Source: Geoglobus sp. (GTDB lineage: Archaea > Halobacteriota > Archaeoglobi > Archaeoglobales > Archaeoglobaceae). Taken from it: DNA of 6,680 nucleotides. The stretch's first letter is position 1. Each line of letters begins with the position of its first letter. Positions 1 through 5,028 of the stretch are shown in pieces. The stretch lies in NCBI GenBank assembly GCA_015523645.1, contig WAJY01000097.1, positions 1-6,680 on the forward strand, written 5' to 3'. Made by a program: the position numbers and the translations under genes. The notes beneath the pieces were generated by a model, which was given only the letters and a program-made list of their open reading frames with translations, was not told the DNA's origin and ran no database searches.

Positions 1-777
1 CCCGTTCTCAATAACTATCCTCTTAACCCCGATCCCCTGAATTACAAATCCACCGGCAAAATGGAAGGCTTTGAATAGGGCATGAGCTAACTGATGCGTT
101 CCACCTCTAACCATCGCTCTTGTTTTCTGTCTTGCATAGAAAACCTTGAAATTCCTTCCCCTCAAATCTGGCATGTCATGCCAGCCAGAACCTCCAGCCC
201 AATCAACAATTAAGGCTGTGTGTATTCTCGGATCCTCAAATGTCTCCCTAACCCATTCAACAGGTGATCTAGTTATGAAGCTTATGTATCTCTGTCCAAG
301 CTCGCTTTTTTCAAGCAGCTCCATCCTTTCATCATGTGGTATCGGTACGCTGTAATCCTCAAGGGTAATCAGTCCTGGATCTATGAGAGGGTAGTTCTCC
401 CTATAAAACCTCTCCCATCTCTTAACATCCTCTTTCGAAAGCTTTTCTACGCTTTTCAGGGTTTTTTCCAGGTTGTTTGAGTATATAACAAAGCATTTTT
501 GGTCGCTGAATATTGTTGATGTGCTTACAGGTGGATTTATAGTAAAGAGACCGAATTTGTAGAGCTCAAGATCCCAGTACCATGGCCATGCAGAATGCCC
601 GACAAAAAATGCATGGAGATTCAATCGAAATCCGGGTATAAGTTCTTCTGTATCTGCAGCACCTCCAACCTCATGTCTTCTCTCCACAACAACAACACTC
701 ATACCACATCTCAAAAGGTAGTTTGCGGTTATAAGTCCATGATGACCCCCACCTATCACAACAACATCACATTCCAC
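1..777 (-). CDS. FAD-dependent oxidoreductase, phytoene desaturase-like (3' end beyond the left edge)
   Basis: 259 N-terminal codons are visible on the minus strand; the C-terminal half lies outside the window. The protein opens with a dinucleotide-binding Rossmann fold: beta strand CDVVVIGGGHHG (G9, G11, G14), a second strand ending in Glu32 (expected to bind the FAD ribose), then EVGGAADTEE, as in the NAD(P)/FAD-dependent phytoene dehydrogenase superfamily (COG1233: carotene desaturases, retinol saturases and many uncharacterised archaeal enzymes). It also has a GGTHQLAHAL stretch near residue 225, typical of these enzymes. It is a paralogue of the complete flavoprotein at 3246-4862, with aligned segments such as KSELGQ/KTELGR, SPVEWV/SPVDFV and FEDPRI/FEDERI. 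The start is GTG at 777, overlapping the upstream gene's TAG stop by one base (TAGTG), with GGAGGTG seven bases ahead, so it is probably translationally coupled. The family call is secure. The substrate is unknown, and carotenoid synthesis should not be assumed. Confidence 0.9.
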   Translation of the reverse strand, partial: MECDVVVIGGGHHGLITANYLLRCGMSVVVVERRHEVGGAADTEELIPGFRLNLHAFFVGHSAWPWYWDLELYKFGLFTINPPVSTSTIFSDQKCFVIYSNNLEKTLKSVEKLSKEDVKRWERFYRENYPLIDPGLITLEDYSVPIPHDERMELLEKSELGQRYISFITRSPVEWVRETFEDPRIHTALIVDWAGGSGWHDMPDLRGRNFKVFYARQKTRAMVRGGTHQLAHALFKAFHFAGGFVIQGIGVKRIVIENG

Positions 778-1067
778 TATTTCCCACCTCCAGAATTTCT
801 GCCAGTAAGCTTTGAAATTAAAGATCTGATCAGAAATCCTAATGTTTTTCTAGTTAATGCAACCTTTATTAATCTTGGAACATCCTCCTCCTCAATAATA
901 ACCTCAACATCCCATTCAAATGGCTCAGACGACTTCATTGCCAGCTTCAATCCTTTTATTTTGTTATCCGAACCATACCCCTTGATAATCTCTTCATCTT
1001 CATCAGCAACTCTCTCTATCCTAGCCCTAAGTCTTGTTCTACCCAATCCTGTTGATCTGATGTACAT
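777..1067 (-). CDS. Small protein of unknown function, coupled to the FAD oxidoreductase
   Basis: 96 residues; no family recognised. The composition is charged: an Arg-rich N-terminus (GLGRTRLRARIERV), then an acidic DEDEEII segment, the strand-like WDVEVIIEEEDVP and an amphipathic C-terminal helix (LGFLIRSLISKL). There is no signal peptide, membrane segment, Cys or metal motif. ATG at 1067 is preferred because GGGTGA sits seven bases ahead. An in-frame TTG at 1073 would be almost on top of that site. The last codons (Gly-Gly-Gly-Lys-stop) also encode the GGAGGTG ribosome binding site of the flavoprotein, and the stop overlaps that gene's GTG. Tight coupling and shared promoter suggest it is a partner, small subunit or accessory factor of the flavoprotein (inference). 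Reality as a gene is supported by its good start, coupling and mixed, protein-like composition. The opposite-strand frame here gives an implausible Ser-rich product. Confidence 0.75.
   Translation of the reverse strand: MYIRSTGLGRTRLRARIERVADEDEEIIKGYGSDNKIKGLKLAMKSSEPFEWDVEVIIEEEDVPRLIKVALTRKTLGFLIRSLISKLTGRNSGGGK
785..791 (-). promoter_or_regulatory. Ribosome binding site of the left flavoprotein
   Basis: GGAGGTG on the minus strand, seven bases before the GTG at 777. It lies inside the C-terminal codons of the 96-residue gene and settles the choice of the GTG start. Confidence 0.8.
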
Positions 1068-1113
1068 CTCCAATTCACCCTGAGATCAATCTGATGAGTA
1101 GTTTTTGGCTTAG

Positions 1114-1132
1114 CTATAAATGGATTAGTAAC
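1114..1132 (-). promoter_or_regulatory. Archaeal promoter of the leftward operon, with a GTTACTAA element
   Basis: On the minus strand the bases read GTTACTAATCCATTTATAG. TTTATAG (1120-1114) is a plausible TATA box. Transcription would then begin near 1091, leaving a leader of about 24 bases that contains the GGGTGA site ahead of ATG 1067. The GTTACTAA block ends three bases before ATTTAT, and exactly the same block and spacing occur at the promoter of the other flavoprotein (3192-3208). The block also lies between this promoter and the divergent one at 1141, so a bound protein could affect both. Confidence 0.6.
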
Positions 1133-1140
1133 GCTGCTGG

Positions 1141-1157
1141 ATGACAAGCATATAAGT
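1141..1157 (+). promoter_or_regulatory. Archaeal promoter of the iron-sulfur operon (ATGACAAGCATATAAG)
   Basis: TATAAG at 1151-1156 is a good archaeal TATA box, predicting a transcription start near 1177-1181. That leaves no room for a leader before ATG 1176 but suits the TTG start at 1203. The surrounding ATGACAAGCATAT matches 12 of 13 bases at 4941-4953, ahead of the phosphotransfer gene. Confidence 0.6.
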
Positions 1158-1189
1158 AAATTTTAATTTAAAATTATGTTCAAAAAGCT

Positions 1190-1196
1190 GGAGGTG
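1190..1196 (+). promoter_or_regulatory. Ribosome binding site that decides the TTG start at 1203
   Basis: A full GGAGGTG lies six bases ahead of the in-frame TTG at 1203. The upstream ATG at 1176 is preceded only by A/T-rich sequence with no ribosome binding site. Confidence 0.7.
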
Positions 1197-1202
1197 CTTC
1201 AG

Positions 1203-2072
1203 TTGAAGAATCATGTTCAGGAAAGTTCGGATTCGGAGATACTTAAAGATAGAATAAGGGAGTATGCTTTGAAAAGCGGTGCTCTAGTATTTGGTGTGGC
1301 ATCTCCAGAAGAGATATCCAAACGTTCACCAGAGGGTCACAGTCCTAAGGACTTCTTGCCCAATGTCAGGAGTGTTGTGGTTATAGGTGGAGGAAAGATG
1401 CTGGCTGGAGCAATGAGATGCAGGGATCCAAAATGGGTGGGAGTGATAGGAAGTCAAAAACTAAGGCAAGTAAAGGAGATATCGTTCAAGCTGGCAGAAT
1501 ATATAGAGGAGCTGGGATACTATGCAATTCCTTATGCCTCATATTCTCTCGCTAACGGCATTTGGGATCCTGACATAAGCATCAAATTGTGTGCAGAGTT
1601 AGCAGGTTTGGGAACAAGATCGCTTGCAGGTGGTATTGTGCTGAATCCCAAATACGGGTTTCTATTCTATTCAATAATTTTGACAAGTGCACCGCTGAAA
1701 CCAGATGAACCACTTAAAGAGTCGGTCTGCCCACACCCGTCATGTGTCAGAATGTGGGAGAGAAATCATACAACCCCATGTCTGAAAGCTTGTCCAGAAT
1801 GTCTCTCGGGGGAGATTGAGAATGGACGTATAAAGTGGATGAAGTACAATCGCTTGCTATGCTACCCGAAAGCAAACTGGAGCAGGGTTGGATTTCAGAA
1901 AGCACTCCTAGACATAATCAACGAGAGCGATCCGGAAAAGCGAAAAATGATGGTTTTGGGTTCAAGATTCACAAGCCTTGTCTCTGCTCTCGCATACTCC
2001 ATCGTATCTGCACAGTGTTACAGATGCACGAGCGTGTGTCCTGTGGGAAGGGAGTTTAGAGCAAAGAGGTGA
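1203..2072 (+). CDS. QueG/reductive dehalogenase-like iron-sulfur protein
   Basis: 289 residues from TTG 1203, or 298 from ATG 1176. The TTG is chosen for its GGAGGTG site and because the TATA box at 1151 places transcript initiation at or after 1176. The middle shows the family signature of epoxyqueuosine reductase and reductive dehalogenase relatives: AELAGLG (131-137), then VLNPKYG (146-152) and a strand leading to TSAPLKPDEP. The expected eight cluster ligands can be matched to C176, C181, C193, C197, C220, C272, C275 and C279; C200 is an extra Cys. The second group, CYRCTSVCPVG, is the standard CxxCxxxCP. The first is stretched to C-x4-C-x11-C-x3-CP, where QueG has CxxCxxCxxxCP. It probably holds two [4Fe-4S] clusters and moves electrons in the cytoplasm; there is no signal peptide. 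Archaea make archaeosine rather than queuosine, so a QueG role in tRNA is unlikely. Whether it binds cobalamin cannot be seen. It heads a two-gene operon with the HTH protein. Confidence 0.82.
   Translation: MKNHVQESSDSEILKDRIREYALKSGALVFGVASPEEISKRSPEGHSPKDFLPNVRSVVVIGGGKMLAGAMRCRDPKWVGVIGSQKLRQVKEISFKLAEYIEELGYYAIPYASYSLANGIWDPDISIKLCAELAGLGTRSLAGGIVLNPKYGFLFYSIILTSAPLKPDEPLKESVCPHPSCVRMWERNHTTPCLKACPECLSGEIENGRIKWMKYNRLLCYPKANWSRVGFQKALLDIINESDPEKRKMMVLGSRFTSLVSALAYSIVSAQCYRCTSVCPVGREFRAKR
2066..2072 (+). promoter_or_regulatory. Ribosome binding site overlapping the iron-sulfur gene's stop
   Basis: GAGGTGA includes the TGA stop of the upstream gene and sits six bases before TTG 2079. It supports both the TTG start and co-translation of the two genes. 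Confidence 0.65.
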
Positions 2073-2078
2073 TGAAAG

Positions 2079-2306
2079 TTGTATGCAATTTCTCCCGAGC
2101 TTTACAGGAAGTATAGGGATGAAGTTTTGAATCTCAGCAATTCAATCCAGGGAGGCAGGAAAAGAGGACTGTCAGTTGAAGAGATAGCGATGAAACTAGG
2201 TTTGGATGTTAGAGATGTTAAAGAGATACTCTCAATAGCTGAGAAGGACATGCCATTTCAGGAGTGGGAAAAAGCAGACAGATTCAAGGAAAAAAGGTCT
2301 GATTAA
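2079..2306 (+). CDS. Small helix-turn-helix protein of unknown function
   Basis: 75 residues from a TTG start, six bases after a GAGGTGA site that overlaps the stop of the iron-sulfur gene, so the two are almost certainly one operon. Residues 31-53 (LSVEEIAMKLGLDVRDVKEI and on) form a good helix-turn-helix: a first helix with the Glu-Ile-Ala pattern, a Gly-Leu turn, and a recognition helix. The flanks are charged helices, the N-terminal one starting SPELYRKYRDEV and the C-terminal one ending in a Lys-rich tail. There are no Cys, no membrane segment and no ligand-binding domain. It could be a DNA-binding protein, or it could use the fold to bind its iron-sulfur partner. I do not recognise a named family. 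Its stop is one base from the end of the convergent regulator gene. Confidence 0.72.
   Translation: MYAISPELYRKYRDEVLNLSNSIQGGRKRGLSVEEIAMKLGLDVRDVKEILSIAEKDMPFQEWEKADRFKEKRSD
2290..2295 (-). terminator. Possible T-run terminator of the TrmB-like gene
   Basis: Six consecutive T on the minus strand (A6 on the plus strand), 12 bases after the regulator's TAA. Archaeal transcription often ends at such runs without a hairpin. It lies inside the convergent HTH gene. Weak on its own. Confidence 0.3.
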
Positions 2307-2307
2307 T

Positions 2308-3102
2308 TTAAGGAGGTTGCAAGCTGTTGAACTTTGCAAAATAGAAGTCTCTCAGCATTTTGGCTAAATCAGAGTTTGTGATGTGAAGTCCGCAGTCGTA
2401 CTTTCTTCTTTCTTGAATTGACCCCTCTGACGGCATCATAATTGCTTCGCTGGTATCCACGATGTACATTCTGCTGTATATCTCTTTTGCCGTTTTTATT
2501 CTTATGCTGTTGAGTATTTTTGGTGGCATGAACTTCTCAGAGCCTGCCGGAGCAATAACAAACACGTCAACTCCTCTCTCCAGTATGTCTATAATTTCCG
2601 GTTTGTATATGTATGAGATTCTCAGAACCTCATTTTTTGTTGCCATAACCAGCAACTCCCTTGTGCATTTGCCGAGCAAGTCCTTTATCTCAGTTGTCAA
2701 GGCATCTCTTTCTGAAACTTCATATGACATGCTCTTAAAGCTGAACTTTTGATCAGAGGTTTTTCTCTCAAAGAAACTCCTTAAAATCTCCTCTCTCGTT
2801 CTGAGAGCTTCAAAAAAGCTCTCCTCAATTCTTCTTGCTAGGATTGTTGTTGCGACATGCAGGGGTATTGAGGAGAAACGCTTTGGTTTCTGATTTGTGA
2901 CATAGATCAGCTGCTTCATCTCAAGCCTTTCTAGTATTTTGTATACTCTCGTTCTTGGAATTTTAGTCAGCTTAGCCAGCTCATTTGCCGATGAAAACGG
3001 ATGTTTGAGGAGAGACAGATAGATAACAGCCTCTGAATGAGTTAATGAAATTTTTTTAAGAAGCTCTATCAGCTGTTTTTCGCTTCCCCCCAATTCGTTC
3101 AT
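2308..3102 (-). CDS. TrmB-family transcriptional regulator
   Basis: 264 residues, full length for the family. Residues 10-75 form a winged helix-turn-helix: LTHSEAVIYLSLL, then SSANELAKLTKIPRTRVYKI with the recognition helix at 48-60, then a wing ending near KPKRFSSIP. A helical linker at 85-112 is probably a dimerising coiled coil. Residues 125-260 resemble the TrmB regulatory domain (phospholipase D-like fold), with ELLVMATKNEV, GVDVFVIAP and SRMYIVDTSEAIMM. TrmB proteins of Pyrococcus and Thermococcus bind sugars and control transport and sugar metabolism. The effector here is unknown, and no transporter is visible. The start is ATG 3102 with only a weak GAGAG ahead. One candidate TATA box would put the transcript start at about 3103, so it may be leaderless. 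It diverges from the complete flavoprotein, its most likely target, and converges on the HTH gene. A palindrome in its promoter suggests autoregulation. Confidence 0.88.
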   Translation of the reverse strand: MNELGGSEKQLIELLKKISLTHSEAVIYLSLLKHPFSSANELAKLTKIPRTRVYKILERLEMKQLIYVTNQKPKRFSSIPLHVATTILARRIEESFFEALRTREEILRSFFERKTSDQKFSFKSMSYEVSERDALTTEIKDLLGKCTRELLVMATKNEVLRISYIYKPEIIDILERGVDVFVIAPAGSEKFMPPKILNSIRIKTAKEIYSRMYIVDTSEAIMMPSEGSIQERRKYDCGLHITNSDLAKMLRDFYFAKFNSLQPP

Positions 3103-3115
3103 TGTAAATCTCTCT

Positions 3116-3133
3116 GTTTATAATCTAATAAAC
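3116..3133 (-). promoter_or_regulatory. Promoter and palindromic operator candidate of the TrmB-like gene
   Basis: A perfect inverted repeat, GTTTAT-N6-ATAAAC. It contains two overlapping TATA-like stretches on the minus strand: TTTATTA (3132-3126), which fits a start at about 3103, and TTATAAA (3123-3117). A regulator bound here would cover the TATA box, consistent with autorepression by the adjacent TrmB-like protein (inference). Confidence 0.5.
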
Positions 3134-3191
3134 CTTCTGCAACTCCATGCCTTTCTTATGCAGGAATTATAGCATTCTGTAATATGGTGAT

Positions 3192-3209
3192 GTTACTAAG
3201 ATATTTATC
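3192..3209 (+). promoter_or_regulatory. Archaeal promoter of the complete flavoprotein, with a GTTACTAA element
   Basis: GTTACTAAGATATTTATC: ATTTAT at 3203-3208 is the TATA box, predicting a start near 3231 and a leader of about 15 bases that contains GGGTGA. The TATA region also lies in a short inverted repeat, AAGAT-N4-ATCTT (3198-3211). The GTTACTAA-N3-ATTTAT arrangement repeats at the promoter of the left flavoprotein operon. Confidence 0.6.
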
Positions 3210-3245
3210 TTGCATCTCTCTCAGGAATTGCAGAGGGTGATAGAG

Positions 3246-4862
3246 ATGGATGGATATGACGTCATTGTTATAGGCGCTGGTCACAATGGACTGATCTTTG
3301 GAGCATACCTTGCTAGGGCAGGAGCTAAAGTTCTGGTTCTTGAAAAGAGCAATGAAATTGGAGGTGGGATGAGGACTGAGGAAGTCACAGTTCCAGGTTT
3401 CTTGCATAACACACACGCAACCTATCACATGATGGCAGATTACATGCCAGCAATTCGGGATCTTGAGTTGGAGAAATATGGGGTTAGTTTTGTTCTTCCT
3501 GATGTTCAGGTTGCCGGAATATTTGATGATTCTTGCGTTGTCCTTTACAACGAATTAAAAAAGTCTGTTAGATCGATTTCGAAGCTTTCAGAAAAGGATG
3601 CGGAAATGTATGAGAAGCTGTATAGAAAATCTGAAAGCTTGGTTAAGGAACTCATAATTCCGCTAACATATCTCCCCCCTCTACCTCCTATGGAACAGGT
3701 TGAGATTCTGAGCAAGACTGAGCTTGGTAGAGAGTTGCTTGAGCTTACAGAATACAGTCCGGTTGATTTTGTAACAGAGCATTTTGAGGATGAGAGGATA
3801 AGGGCTTTGATGCTCTATCTGATATGCTACTGGGGACTGGATCCGGAGCTAACAGGCTTGGGTTTTCTGATACCACTTTATCTTGAAAGGGCTACCAACT
3901 ACAGAGTTTTGCTTGGAGGTTCCCACAGGTTCACAAGTGCACTCTCCAAGGTTATTCACAAAAACGGAGGTAGGATTGCTGAGGTCTGTGAGGTTGAGAA
4001 GATACTGATAGAGGACGGTAATGCAGTCGGTGTCAAGCTGAGCGAGAACTCGGCTTTCCTTGAAAAGGAGATTAAAGCGAGGATTGTAGCGAGCTCATTG
4101 AATCCCATACAAACATTCGTCGAGCTGATTGATGCTGAAAATCTGGAGGAAAGATTTAGGAGAGAAATTTTGAGGTGGGAATGGGAGGACTGGAGTCTAT
4201 TCAGCGTTCATCTAGCTATGAATGAACCTCCAAAGTTTAAAGTCTCTGATTTTGAGCCTGATGTAAACAAGGCTCTGAGGTGCATTTCAGGTTACAATTC
4301 AGTTGAGGATGTGATGTCAATCTGGAAAGACATTCGCTCTGGAAAGCTACCAAAGATATCCGGATCTCTCTCCTGCTTTACCCTTTTCGATCCTTCCATG
4401 GCTCCACCAAATAAGCATGTCTGCTTTATAGCTCAGTTTTCACCATATGAAGTTGATGGAGACCCAGAAAACTGGTATAGGGTGAAGGAGAGTTATATGG
4501 AGAGGTGCATAGAGAAGTGGAGCGAATACGCGCCAAATCTTAGGGGGAGCATAATCAGGGCTTACAGCTACTCTCCCCTCGACATAGAGCTAAAAATATC
4601 AAGCATGACAAGGGGCTCGATCAAGCACGGGAAATACACACCATTGCAGATGGGTTATTTCCGACCCCATCCAGATGCATCTGCATACAGGACTCCAGTT
4701 AAAAATCTGTACGTTTGTGGATCATCGGTTTATCCAGGAGGCTTAATTCTTGGAGCTCCAGGATATAATGCAGCAAATGTTGTTGCCGAGGACATGGGAA
4801 TAGAGAGGTGGTGGGACTACCCAGATTATGTAAAGAGTTTGAAAGCCAAGTATGGATTCTGA
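3246..4862 (+). CDS. FAD-dependent oxidoreductase, phytoene desaturase-like (complete)
   Basis: 538 residues, normal for the COG1233 phytoene desaturase/retinol saturase superfamily. The N-terminal FAD fold is YDVIVIGAGHNG (G10, G12, G15), followed by VLVLEK with Glu33 and the EIGGGMRT loop (37-44). GGSHRFTSAL is in the middle. The C-terminal FAD-binding motif starts at NLYVCGSSVYPGG (487-499) and continues LILGAPGYNAANVVAEDMG. No membrane segment or signal peptide is seen, so it is cytoplasmic or peripheral. ATG 3246 is used: GGGTGA lies five bases ahead, and the in-frame TTG at 3210 overlaps the promoter. It is paralogous to the left flavoprotein, with which it shares a promoter element. 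Family members dehydrogenate, saturate or isomerise C=C bonds in hydrophobic molecules. No carotenoid synthesis gene is nearby, so the substrate may be another polyprenyl, cyclic or aromatic compound. Two paralogues could act in successive steps or as a heteromer (inference). Confidence 0.93.
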   Translation: MDGYDVIVIGAGHNGLIFGAYLARAGAKVLVLEKSNEIGGGMRTEEVTVPGFLHNTHATYHMMADYMPAIRDLELEKYGVSFVLPDVQVAGIFDDSCVVLYNELKKSVRSISKLSEKDAEMYEKLYRKSESLVKELIIPLTYLPPLPPMEQVEILSKTELGRELLELTEYSPVDFVTEHFEDERIRALMLYLICYWGLDPELTGLGFLIPLYLERATNYRVLLGGSHRFTSALSKVIHKNGGRIAEVCEVEKILIEDGNAVGVKLSENSAFLEKEIKARIVASSLNPIQTFVELIDAENLEERFRREILRWEWEDWSLFSVHLAMNEPPKFKVSDFEPDVNKALRCISGYNSVEDVMSIWKDIRSGKLPKISGSLSCFTLFDPSMAPPNKHVCFIAQFSPYEVDGDPENWYRVKESYMERCIEKWSEYAPNLRGSIIRAYSYSPLDIELKISSMTRGSIKHGKYTPLQMGYFRPHPDASAYRTPVKNLYVCGSSVYPGGLILGAPGYNAANVVAEDMGIERWWDYPDYVKSLKAKYGF

Positions 4863-4866
4863 TTGT

Positions 4867-4897
4867 TGCAGTGCTGTCATCACAGAAAGTGACTGCA
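4867..4897 (+). other. Nested inverted repeat just after the flavoprotein stop
   Basis: TGCAGT (4867-4872) pairs with ACTGCA (4892-4897), and inside it CTGT-N4-ACAG (4874-4885) forms a second small stem. It starts four bases after the stop codon. It could protect or shape the 3' end of the transcript. No T-run follows directly, so it is not a classical terminator. The rest of 4898-4940 shows nothing recognisable. Confidence 0.3.
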
Positions 4898-4940
4898 TAA
4901 GGCATCATCAGAGAACCCTATCGCATAGCAGAGCTTGTTC

Positions 4941-4959
4941 ATGACAGGCATATTTAAGG
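4941..4959 (+). promoter_or_regulatory. Archaeal promoter of the phosphotransfer gene (ATGACAGGCATATTTAAGG)
   Basis: TATTTAA at 4951-4957 is a good TATA box, predicting a start near 4978-4981 and a leader of about 50 bases. ATGACAGGCATAT matches the iron-sulfur operon's promoter at 12 of 13 bases. A second A/T-rich stretch (4984-4996) could serve as an alternative TATA box with a shorter leader. The leader holds GGTGACA twice, at 4978 and 4997. Confidence 0.5.
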
Positions 4960-5028
4960 TAATTTGTAATGATAGAAGGTGACAAAATTTTTTATTGGTG
5001 ACATTTAGTAAAATTTCCGGTGGTTGTT

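Noticed and set aside
595..1083. Long plus-strand open frame giving a 162-residue Ser/Asn/Pro-rich product
   Set aside because: It lies antisense to the flavoprotein and the 96-residue gene, has no ribosome binding site, and its low-complexity composition is typical of an antisense frame.
1203..2072. True epoxyqueuosine reductase QueG
   Set aside because: The first cysteine group is stretched, and the window looks archaeal, where queuosine is not made. Only the fold-level relation is kept.
2462..2752. Plus-strand open frame with a hydrophobic, membrane-like N-terminus
   Set aside because: It is the antisense shadow of the TrmB-like gene, with no ribosome binding site or promoter of its own.
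3210..3245. TTG at 3210 as the start of the complete flavoprotein
   Set aside because: It overlaps the promoter, has no ribosome binding site, and would place 12 extra residues before the Rossmann strand. ATG 3246 has GGGTGA ahead and begins right before the FAD motif.
1..4862. Carotenoid biosynthesis cluster
   Set aside because: Only the broad phytoene-desaturase superfamily is seen. No phytoene synthase, cyclase or prenyl transferase is present, and many members of the superfamily have unrelated substrates.
4699..4908. Minus-strand open frame across the end of the flavoprotein
   Set aside because: It is antisense to the conserved C-terminal FAD motif, with no start signals and no protein-like pattern.
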